Below are positions 44,606 to 52,361 of a stretch of DNA of 64,000 bases, piece by piece. Below the pieces are notes generated by a model that did no database searches, was not told where the DNA came from, and was given only the letters and a program-made list of their open reading frames with translations. Location of the stretch: contig JAFEBS010000019.1 of NCBI GenBank assembly GCA_018242525.1, positions 186,001 to 250,000 on the forward strand, given 5' to 3'. Numbering within the stretch: the stretch's first letter is position 1; every line of letters starts with the position of its first letter. The DNA comes from Planctomycetota bacterium. GTDB lineage: Bacteria > Planctomycetota > Planctomycetia > Planctomycetales > Planctomycetaceae. Position numbers and translations under genes: made by a program.

Positions 44606-45823
44606 TTATCGAGATTCTGGATCGAGCAATTGGATGACGTGTCGCACCAAATACGGGCGATTCACCAATCCGACGGAGCGGGCGGAATTCCATTGCATCA
44701 TGCAGACGTGGTTCGACGTCGCCAGGATCACAGGATCCCCCGGAGCTTCGTTCAGGAACGCGGACTTGCCAGCCAGAATCTCGCGTGAGTTCTCCGGCTT
44801 TTGAATATTGTAGACGCCCCCTGACCCGCAACAGTCGCGTGCCTGCGGTGCCAGTTCCCAGGTATAACCTGTTGCATCCAGCACGTTGGACGGAATTCCC
44901 GCCATCTTCTGGCCGTGGATCAAATGGCACGGCAAGTCCACATACACCCGAGCACCATCCGTGCGACGGGAACGTTGGACCGGGCCGAGTTCCCCCAGGA
45001 AACTCAACACGTCGCGAACTGGCTTATGTCCATGCAATGCTTTTCCCAGCGCCAGGCCGCAGCCCGATGAATTGCTGACGATGGCGTCCACGTCCAGAGA
45101 ACCAAACGCACGCTGGTTCTGAACCTGCAGCGCTGCGACGCCATCCATCCCGGTATGTTCCTGAAATGCCCCGCAGCATCCCTGGTCCGGCGGGATGATC
45201 ACCTGCACGTTGTTTTCGATCAGGACTCGAACGGTCGCAAAGTTGATCTCGCGAAACAACGATTCCATCAAACAGCCGGTCAGGAATGCAACCCGCGGCC
45301 CGGTCGGGCGACGCTGCTGCATCAACTGCCTGGCGTAGGCTGCTGTCGACTGCACGGCTGCCGGATTCCCCGGGAACAGAAACCCGTGCGGCAACAGTCT
45401 CGCGCGACGTAACACCCGGGCCGGCCACAGGACCAGGTTGAACAGGGCGGGTCGAGCGGCCAGGGCCGCCGCCAGCCGCAAGACGAACTTTGGCTTCGAC
45501 CGGTTTGTCGCCACGTGCTCGTGCTTGACCTGCTCGAAGATCTTTCCATAAGGAACATTGGCCGGGCAGGCCGATTCACAGGCCAGGCAGCCGACGCATT
45601 CCGACGTGTAGAAGTCGGTCCAGGGATCCTGAGCCAGCTTTCCCTCCGCCTCCTCCCGCCACAGGCGCAGTCGACCTCGAGGCGAATTGTTTTCGTCTCC
45701 GGTCAACTTGTAAGTGGGGCAGACTTCCAGGCAGAAGCCACAGTGAACGCAACTGGCCAGCAGATCCTGGTCGTGTGTCGCGCATTCGCCGCCGGTCCTG
45801 GGGATTTCTTTCGACGTCGTCAC
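44606..45823 (-). CDS. glcF: Glycolate oxidase-like iron-sulfur subunit (GlcF family)
   Basis: About 405 residues. Start GTG 45823 overlaps the upstream stop (GTGA), indicating translational coupling to the GlcD-GlcE fusion. Two 4Fe-4S clusters are present: CVHCGFCLEVCPTYKLTGDENNSPRGR and CVGCLACESACPANVPYGK. Two CCG domains follow (FLTGCLMESLFREINFATVRVL...DQGCCGAFQEHTG; DLPCHLIHGQK...RDCCGSGGVYNIQKP), the usual GlcF/DUF224 layout. It passes electrons from the FAD subunit to the respiratory chain. The length matches ordinary GlcF. Confidence 0.93.
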   Translation of the reverse strand: MTTSKEIPRTGGECATHDQDLLASCVHCGFCLEVCPTYKLTGDENNSPRGRLRLWREEAEGKLAQDPWTDFYTSECVGCLACESACPANVPYGKIFEQVKHEHVATNRSKPKFVLRLAAALAARPALFNLVLWPARVLRRARLLPHGFLFPGNPAAVQSTAAYARQLMQQRRPTGPRVAFLTGCLMESLFREINFATVRVLIENNVQVIIPPDQGCCGAFQEHTGMDGVAALQVQNQRAFGSLDVDAIVSNSSGCGLALGKALHGHKPVRDVLSFLGELGPVQRSRRTDGARVYVDLPCHLIHGQKMAGIPSNVLDATGYTWELAPQARDCCGSGGVYNIQKPENSREILAGKSAFLNEAPGDPVILATSNHVCMMQWNSARSVGLVNRPYLVRHVIQLLDPESR

Positions 45824-48204
45824 GTGATGTTCGATTCCTGCTCGAGAGTCTTGATCCAGAGTGCTTCCAAGTCGGAAGGCTGCGTGTCCGACAAGTGGCG
45901 TGAATGCCAGTCCCCGCCGACCGCTTCCAGTTCGTTCGATCGTTCCCGGATAAGCATTCGGATCCGATCCAGTTTGTCCCCACATTCAGGGACATATCCG
46001 TGAAGGACACCGTTGTAACAGAGGGCCACGCAGTGGATACCATCGGCGGCGATCTCCCGGGCCAGCTTCACGACAGACTCGGGCGAAGTCTTGAAGGCAA
46101 AATCGGGACATCCATCCATCGGCAACGGGAGATTGCGTTCGCTGCATAAGGTCAATCCCTGTGAGTTGCCAAACGTGGACAGATACTCTTCGACGACCGG
46201 GAGTTCAGCCGCCGGACAATTCAACGCAATCCGCAACCGGGGCGGATCGGCCAGGAAATCGATCGCGTCAAACCAGTGCATCCAGCAATTCTTGAGCAGC
46301 AGCGGCACCGCCCTGGAAACCGCGTCGACAGAACCCGCCAGTTCGTACACGCTCGTCACACCACAATCCGGCCGCAATCGCAGGACGTAGTCCACGGGTT
46401 CACCGAAACGGCGACCGGACGACAACAGGAACCGGAACATGTCGTAACCCGTCGTCGTCTTGACCACTCGTTCACCGATTCGCACAACATTCCCGTTGGG
46501 CAGTTTCCAGTTCATGCCGACGATGTTGTCGCAGAGCGGTCCAAATCGCGAGGAAGCAGGCGCAAATCCGGTGGACTCGACCTGTTCCTGCAACGTCGCG
46601 TTCGCGTCCAGCAATAGCGGAAATCGCAATTGGTGCGGCGCGGCCTGAGTCTGAATCTGAGTCGCCGTTGCCTGGGCGGAGAGACACACAACACCATCGA
46701 TCGGATCCAGGAACGGAACAAAACAGCGAGATCCCGTCGGCACTTTGCCATTCGTCGTTACCGAATGATGTCCATTGCCGTTTGCGTGAGGCGGGCCGAT
46801 TTCCAGTCCCGTGAATCGGCGGTCGGCAAACACCTTCAACGGATTCAGTTGGTGCCGTGGATTAAACACGGCCGGAACGGCCAATTGCAGTCGAGTCATT
46901 TCGGACCCGAAAACGAGCGGCATGTAGGCCGTCTTGTCGTTGCCGATGCCATGTTCCCCCGACAATGTCCCCCCGACATCCACGACCCGCTGCATCAACC
47001 GCTTGCCAATCAGTTCGACCTTTTCCAATTCGCCCGGCTTGCGGGAATCGAACAGGAAGTTGGGGTGCAGATTGCCGTCGCCGGCATGAAACACATTGAC
47101 CGCTCGAATCCCCGCCGCATCCGCTTCGTCATAGACCAGTTGCAGCAGTTCCGCCAATGCCCGTTTCGGGATCACCGCGTCCTGGACAACGAAATCGGCA
47201 CTCAACTGGCCCATCAGACCACCGGCCGCCTTGCGGGCCTTCCACAGTTTCTTCCGTTGCTCTTCGTCGTCGCTGAAGACGACGTCCTGGGATCCGGCCG
47301 ACCGCAGGATCCCGGCCACGGCTTCCACCCGGGCATCCACCAGTTCCGGTGGTCCGTCGATCTCGGTGAGCAGCATGAAGTTGTCCTTGGGCAATCCGAC
47401 TGCCATCGGACTGTTTTCCACCATCGCCACACACCGGGGATCCATCAACTCGATCGCCACCGGGAAAGATGAATGAGCGACCAGGGCATGAATCGCCTGT
47501 TCGGCAGTGATCAGGTCTGGGTAGGTCGCCCGGAACGTCCAGACCTTGTCCGGTCGCGGCAGGACTCGCAACCAGAAGCGAGTGAACGCTCCGAGCGTCC
47601 CTTCTGACCCCACCATGAACCGCTTCCAGTCCTCACGCCAGGTTCCGCGTCCTCCGGCCGGGCCGCCAAACCGGTGCACACTGCCGTCCAGCAGGATGAC
47701 TTCAACTCCCAGAACATAATTGCTGGTCACACCGTAGCGAAAACAATGAGCTCCGCCGGCGTTCATCGCCACGTTGCCCCCCAGCGTGCAGACTGGTCCG
47801 CTGGACGGGTCGGGGGGATAGAACACCCCGTGCGGCTTCAGGGCTTCGTCCAATTGATTCAGCGTGACGCCGCATTCGACTTCACACCAGAAACCTTCCG
47901 CGTGGATCTTCCGGACGCTGCGCAGTCCGGATGTGTGAACAATGACTCCCCCTTGAGCCGCCACTGGTCCGCCGGAAAGCGACGTTCCGGCACCACGGAT
48001 ACAGATCGGCACCCCCAACGATTTCGCACTCTGAAGAACCCGGATCATCTCATCCGCGTCCGCGGGAATGACGACCGCATCGGGACGGAATGTTTTATAA
48101 CCCAGTCCGTCAGCATCGTACCCTGCCAGTTGTGCGGGCGAGGTCAATACTCTCCCACGAACGGCCGATTGCTTCAGGAGGCCTTCGATTCGATTGGCGG
48201 TCAT
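45820..48204 (-). CDS. glcD: GlcD-GlcE fusion: FAD-linked glycolate oxidase subunits
   Basis: About 794 residues. Residues 1-465 are a complete GlcD: FAD-binding PICIRGAGTSLSGGPVAAQGG, GGNVAMNAGGAHCFRYG and SEGTLGAFT, then the C-terminal catalytic half with NVFHAGDGNLHPNFLFD (~370-386) and GGTLSGEHGIGNDK. After a ~25-residue linker, residues ~490-794 resemble GlcE: RFPLLLDANATLQEQVESTGFAPASSRFGPLCDNIVGMNWKLPNG and GERVVKTTTGYDMFRFLLSSGRRFG. In most bacteria GlcD and GlcE are separate proteins. The GlcE half is somewhat shortened at its FAD N-terminus. The glcF gene overlaps by four bases. Function: oxidation of glycolate or a similar 2-hydroxy acid. Confidence 0.9.
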   Translation of the reverse strand: MTANRIEGLLKQSAVRGRVLTSPAQLAGYDADGLGYKTFRPDAVVIPADADEMIRVLQSAKSLGVPICIRGAGTSLSGGPVAAQGGVIVHTSGLRSVRKIHAEGFWCEVECGVTLNQLDEALKPHGVFYPPDPSSGPVCTLGGNVAMNAGGAHCFRYGVTSNYVLGVEVILLDGSVHRFGGPAGGRGTWREDWKRFMVGSEGTLGAFTRFWLRVLPRPDKVWTFRATYPDLITAEQAIHALVAHSSFPVAIELMDPRCVAMVENSPMAVGLPKDNFMLLTEIDGPPELVDARVEAVAGILRSAGSQDVVFSDDEEQRKKLWKARKAAGGLMGQLSADFVVQDAVIPKRALAELLQLVYDEADAAGIRAVNVFHAGDGNLHPNFLFDSRKPGELEKVELIGKRLMQRVVDVGGTLSGEHGIGNDKTAYMPLVFGSEMTRLQLAVPAVFNPRHQLNPLKVFADRRFTGLEIGPPHANGNGHHSVTTNGKVPTGSRCFVPFLDPIDGVVCLSAQATATQIQTQAAPHQLRFPLLLDANATLQEQVESTGFAPASSRFGPLCDNIVGMNWKLPNGNVVRIGERVVKTTTGYDMFRFLLSSGRRFGEPVDYVLRLRPDCGVTSVYELAGSVDAVSRAVPLLLKNCWMHWFDAIDFLADPPRLRIALNCPAAELPVVEEYLSTFGNSQGLTLCSERNLPLPMDGCPDFAFKTSPESVVKLAREIAADGIHCVALCYNGVLHGYVPECGDKLDRIRMLIRERSNELEAVGGDWHSRHLSDTQPSDLEALWIKTLEQESNIT

Positions 48205-48451
48205 GCTGGTCGGGATCTCTACGGTCTGTACAAGGTTCCTGTGCTGCTCCCACGCAGAAACATGCTGCGGGAATCGGAAACAATGAACAATGTACAGGTG
48301 ATTTTACAGTCAGGCGTTCCGGGAACGCTGGTCAAGTCCCCATCGTACCCCGATTCACCACGGTTGTCGTCGAAGCGGTAGCGGTACAAGTCCGGAAGGC
48401 TGGCGAATTCTCAACTCCTTGCCAAGACTGCCTTTGAGTAATGTGCTTAAC

Positions 48452-48570
48452 TCAAAACCGCCTGACCTCTCGCATCTTGCGCGGTTCCGCGACGGCGTCG
48501 GCAATCTGCTCCGGCGTCAATCCCGCTAGCTTGCCGGCCAGTGAGTGAGCGGCCAGGCAGTATTCACGCT
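48452..48570 (-). pseudogene. Remnant of an AhpD-like gene
   Basis: The minus strand reads YCLAAHSLAGKLAGLTPEQ followed by IADAVAEPRKMREVRRF and a TGA at 48454-48452. This matches the CxxC-to-His active-site helix of the AhpD-like protein at 5195-5782 ([21 protein letters not shown]). The first Cys of CxxC is missing and the upstream part (VSRVFQRE) is unlike the family. It has no start and lacks at least half the domain, so it is a decayed copy. Confidence 0.7.
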
Positions 48571-48658
48571 GAAATACACGGCTGACCAGCCAGTCTTACA
48601 CGAAAGCCCAAATCGCGCATGTGCCGGTCGGTGCAGACGAACGTGGCACGCTGACTCT

Positions 48659-48735
48659 GTGAGCCGCAAGGCGCTAGCCGCGGGTGTATTGCCCATCGCC
48701 CCTGAAGAACCGGCGGCTAGCGCCTTGCCGCTCAC
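48659..48735. repeat. Inverted repeat with 23-base arms
   Basis: Left arm 48659-48681 and right arm 48713-48735 match at 22 of 23 bases in inverted order, each with the core GGCGCTAGCCGC or its complement, around a 31-base spacer. It resembles the small palindromic repeats abundant in planctomycetes and would form a strong hairpin in RNA. Confidence 0.75.
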
Positions 48736-48738
48736 TTT

Positions 48739-48764
48739 ACTAATCCGAAACGTCAGCGAGGGGG
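48739..48764 (+). repeat. CCGA..CAGCGAGGG-family short repeat, copy 1
   Basis: ACTAATCCGAAACGTCAGCG followed by AGGGGG. Similar to the copies at 61198 and 63698 (ACT(A/G)GCCCGACGCGCGAGCG...), though more diverged. It abuts the preceding inverted repeat. Confidence 0.5.
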
Positions 48765-48843
48765 AATATCACACGCTGTAAGGTTGTCGAGCCCGACCGG
48801 TATCTGGTGTCGTTGATGAACCTATTCTCACGGAGACACGACC

Positions 48844-51800
48844 ATGTGGATCGTCAGACTGGCCCTGCATCGGCCTCATACGTTTATCGTGATGGCCATG
48901 TTGATCGTCGTCCTCGGGGCGACCTCGATCAGTCAGATGCGGACCGACATCTTTCCGGAAATCGATATCCCGGTCGTCACCGTCATCTGGACCTACAAGG
49001 GGATGGAATCCAGCGAAGTCGAAAGACGCATCACCACGTACAGCGAGTACGCGATTTCGTCGAGCGTCAATGACATCAAACGGATGGAGTCTCAGACACT
49101 GAACGGTGTCGCGACCATCAAGATCTACTTTCATCAGGGGGTCGACATCGGGACCGCCCTGTCGCAAGTGACATCGGTCACCCAATCGATCCGGGCACTG
49201 ATGCCGCCGGGGATCAATCCGCCGATCATCGTGCGCTTCAACGCGTCGAGCGTGCCCATTCTGCAGATCGGGCTGAGCAGCGAAACGATGTCAGAGGAAG
49301 AGGTCTACGACTACGGGCTGTTCGTGCTGCGGACCCAACTTGCCACAGTTCAGGGCCTGACCATGCCCACGCCATACGGCGGTCGCGAACGTCAGGTGAT
49401 GGTGGACCTGAATCCGCAATTGCTCCAGTCCCGGGGCCTGTCCCCCAAGGATGTTTCCGACGCCATCAATGCCTACAACCTGGCCGCGCCGACGGGTGTT
49501 GCCCGGATTGATACTCATGAGTACCCGGTCACGTTGAACAATACCCCGTTGACTCCCGACCTTTTCAACAGCATTCCGATCAAGACTGTTGGCGGCACGA
49601 CAATCTACATGCGAGACGTTGCTCAGGTTCGTGATGGCAGTACGTCGCAAACGACGATCGTGCGCCGCAATGGCAGCCGGGGTGCGCTGGTGACTCTGCT
49701 GAAAAACGGCAACGCCTCGACGCTCGATATTGTCAACCAGGTCAAGGCGATCATGCCGCAGATCAAGGCGTCGGCCCCCAAGGATCTGCGAATCGAACTG
49801 CTGTTCGACCAGTCGCTGTTCGTGACCGCGGCCATCGAAGGCGTGATCACCGAAAGTATCATCGCCGGACTGCTGACCGCGGCCATGATCCTGGTCTTCC
49901 TGGGCAGTTGGCGCAGTACGCTGATCGTCGCGGTGTCGATCCCGCTGGCAATCCTGTCCTCGATTGTGATGCTGTTCCTGATGGGCCACTCCCTGAACGT
50001 GATGACGCTTGGCGGCCTGGCGCTGGCGGTGGGAATCCTGGTCGACGACGCCACGGTGGAAATCGAAAACATCCACCGCAACCTGTCGCTGGGCAAGCCG
50101 CTGCGACAGGCGATCCTGGACGGTGCCATGCAGATTGCCGGACCGACGTTTGTTTCGACGCTCACCATCAGCATCGTGTTTGTGTCAGTGCTGTTCCTGG
50201 ATGGCCCGCCGAAGTACCTGTTTACACCACTGGCCCTGGCGGTGGCGTTCGCGATGATGGCGTCGTACCTGCTGTCGCGGACGATCGTGCCGACGATGGT
50301 CGATTACCTGTTGCCGGCAGAGCTGGCCCAGAGCCATGGCAGCGGTCGTGGCTGGTTCGGCCGGCTGCACGCCGCCTTCGAGCACCGGTTCGAGCAATTC
50401 CGGTCCGCGTATGTCGCCCTTCTACAATGGAATCTGATGCACCGGCCGACTGTGTTCGTGACGTTCGGACTGATCGTGGCGAGTGGCTTTGTCGTGCTGC
50501 CATACGTCGGACGGGACTTCTTCCCAACCGTGGATACCGGCCAGTTCCGCCTGCATGTGCGTGCCCCTGCTGGAACACGGATCGAGCAGACCGAGCATTA
50601 TTTCAACGACGTGGACAATGCCATCCGCGAAATCATCCCTGCCACGGAAGTGGAGCTGGTCCTGGATCACATCGGTCTCCCCAACCGGACGTATGCCATG
50701 GCATTCGGCGACAGTGCCACCACGGGCGGAGCAGACGGGGAAATCCTGGTTGCACTCAGTCATCATCGATCCCGGTCGACACCCGAATACATCGCGGAAT
50801 TGAGGAAGCAACTTCCGCAGCGATTTCCTGAATTGACATTTTTCTTCCAACCGGCCGACATTGTCAGCCAGATCCTGAACTTCGGCCTGCCGGCTCCGAT
50901 TGATATTCAAATTGCCGGGCTGAATCGAATGCAGAATCTTCAGATGGCCACCGAAATCGCCGACCGGATCCGCAGCATTCGCGGCGTGCAGGATGTGCAT
51001 CTGCACCAGGTCATGAACGTCCCCAAGCTGCATATCGAAGTCGATCAGACTCGGGCGCGTGAATTGGGACTGACGCAACTGGAAATCTCAAACAGTGTGC
51101 TGGTGTCGCTCTCGGGCAGCGGTCAGGTGCAGCCCAACTTCTGGGTCGACCCGGCCAAGGGGATCTCCTACCTGGTGGAAACCCGCACGCCGACTTACAA
51201 ACTGGATAACGTGGATGCCATCAGCGGGCTGCCGTTGACATCCGCGAGGGCCACCGGAATCCACCTGCTTTCCAACGTTGCAACGGTGGAACGGGGAGTC
51301 ACGCCGGAAGTCGCCAATCACACGAACGTGCAGCCGACGTTTGACGTGTATGCCAACGTGCAGGGGCGTGACCTGGGTAGCGTCGCTGGTGAAATCAATC
51401 ATGTCCTGAATGAGTATCGGGCCAAACTAGCCCCAGGAAATACGATCTCGATGCGCGGTCAGGTCGACAGTATGGAATCGGCATTTCTGCGACTGGGGTT
51501 CGGCCTGATCTTCGCCGCCGTCCTGGTGTACCTGTTGATGGTCGTGAATTTTCAAAGCTGGCTGGACCCGTTCATCATCATCACCGCTCTGCCGGGCGCG
51601 TTCGTGGGGATTGTCTGGTCGCTGTACTTGTGGCACACCACATTCAGCGTCCCGGCGCTGATGGGAGCGATCATGTCAATCGGCGTGGCGACGGCCAACA
51701 GCATTCTGCTCGTGACCTTCGCCAACGAACAACAGGGGGAAGGGAAATCGGCTCTGGACGCGGCACTTGAGGCGGGGCGTACTCGCATGCGACCGGTTCT

Positions 51801-52002
51801 GATGACGGCGGCGGCGATGATCATTGGTATGCTGCCAATGTCACTTGGCCTGGGTGAAGGGGGTGAACAGAACGCGCCGTTGGGCCGGGCGGTCATCGGC
51901 GGTCTGGCGGTGGCGACGTTGACCACGTTGTTGTTTGTGCCGGTTGTTTACAGCCTGTTGCGCCGTGGCCAGCAACCTGGCACGCAATCTCCGCCGGAAT
52001 AG
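48844..52002 (+). CDS. RND-superfamily efflux transporter (HAE1/AcrB type)
   Basis: About 1052 residues, the normal length. GGAGAC precedes ATG 48844. It opens with the RND signature RPHTFIVMAMLIVVLG...MRTDIFPEIDIPVVTVIWTYKG. The first membrane block has LGGLALAVGILVDDATVEIENIHRNL, with the paired Asp of the proton relay. The second half repeats the fold (RPTVFVTFGLIVASGFVVLPYVGRDFFPTVDTGQFRLHVRAPAGTRIEQTE; PALMGAIMSIGVATANSILLVTFANEQQGEG). No membrane-fusion protein gene is adjacent; TolC-family genes lie 8.5 kb upstream and are not in the same unit. Likely exports hydrophobic or organic compounds. Confidence 0.95.
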   Translation: MWIVRLALHRPHTFIVMAMLIVVLGATSISQMRTDIFPEIDIPVVTVIWTYKGMESSEVERRITTYSEYAISSSVNDIKRMESQTLNGVATIKIYFHQGVDIGTALSQVTSVTQSIRALMPPGINPPIIVRFNASSVPILQIGLSSETMSEEEVYDYGLFVLRTQLATVQGLTMPTPYGGRERQVMVDLNPQLLQSRGLSPKDVSDAINAYNLAAPTGVARIDTHEYPVTLNNTPLTPDLFNSIPIKTVGGTTIYMRDVAQVRDGSTSQTTIVRRNGSRGALVTLLKNGNASTLDIVNQVKAIMPQIKASAPKDLRIELLFDQSLFVTAAIEGVITESIIAGLLTAAMILVFLGSWRSTLIVAVSIPLAILSSIVMLFLMGHSLNVMTLGGLALAVGILVDDATVEIENIHRNLSLGKPLRQAILDGAMQIAGPTFVSTLTISIVFVSVLFLDGPPKYLFTPLALAVAFAMMASYLLSRTIVPTMVDYLLPAELAQSHGSGRGWFGRLHAAFEHRFEQFRSAYVALLQWNLMHRPTVFVTFGLIVASGFVVLPYVGRDFFPTVDTGQFRLHVRAPAGTRIEQTEHYFNDVDNAIREIIPATEVELVLDHIGLPNRTYAMAFGDSATTGGADGEILVALSHHRSRSTPEYIAELRKQLPQRFPELTFFFQPADIVSQILNFGLPAPIDIQIAGLNRMQNLQMATEIADRIRSIRGVQDVHLHQVMNVPKLHIEVDQTRARELGLTQLEISNSVLVSLSGSGQVQPNFWVDPAKGISYLVETRTPTYKLDNVDAISGLPLTSARATGIHLLSNVATVERGVTPEVANHTNVQPTFDVYANVQGRDLGSVAGEINHVLNEYRAKLAPGNTISMRGQVDSMESAFLRLGFGLIFAAVLVYLLMVVNFQSWLDPFIIITALPGAFVGIVWSLYLWHTTFSVPALMGAIMSIGVATANSILLVTFANEQQGEGKSALDAALEAGRTRMRPVLMTAAAMIIGMLPMSLGLGEGGEQNAPLGRAVIGGLAVATLTTLLFVPVVYSLLRRGQQPGTQSPPE

Positions 52003-52361
52003 TTCCTGGTTGGTAGAAGCGGGCCCGGTGATTTGATATTGCCGGTCCAGCTCGCCTACGCGCCAGTTTTGAAGTTGCGACACGAAGATCAGTTCGGCTG
52101 TTGAGGGTAGTAGAGAGTCACGACGAAGCGGTAGAGATACACCACGAAGGCCACGATGGTCCACGAAGGAAGACAAAGAGATCCTCCTTTCTTCCCTTCG
52201 CGGACCTTCGTGTCCTTCGTGGTGAAATGCAGTACACGGCGATCAAATTGACCGCAGTTGATGGCGCTTCAAAGTCGCGACGATGACATTTGCCATTGGT
52301 TCGGTACACTCTTCGTTTCGACCGTGCAGGTTGTCCGTACCGCACCCTGGAGATTCACCTG
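52003..52361. other. Intergenic region with a CACGAAGG repeat
   Basis: About 360 bases between the RND gene and the giant protein gene. No gene is supported; the hairpin at 52140-52224 is listed separately. Confidence 0.5.
52140..52224. repeat. CACGAAGG-family long imperfect inverted repeat
   Basis: The left arm (52140-52180) starts CACCACGAAGG and the right arm (to 52224) ends CCTTCGTGGTG; arms of about 40 bases pair imperfectly with CACGAAGG repeated within each. Elements of this sequence recur widely in planctomycete and other bacterial genomes. Open frames that cross it are artefacts. Confidence 0.75.

Larger units (their letters stand above)
48205..48843. other. Intergenic region with gene remnant and repeats
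   Basis: About 640 bases between the GlcD-GlcE start and the RND gene. It holds an AhpD-like gene remnant, a 23-base inverted repeat and one CCGA..CAGCGAGGG repeat, all listed separately. No intact gene is supported. Confidence 0.5.

Noticed and set aside
44443..44637. A short plus-strand frame overlapping the tRNA
   Set aside because: It crosses the tRNA-Asp cloverleaf, which is the true feature.
52101..52286. A small frame with HHEGHDGPRRKTKRSS
   Set aside because: This is the usual translation of the CACGAAGG repeat, not a gene.
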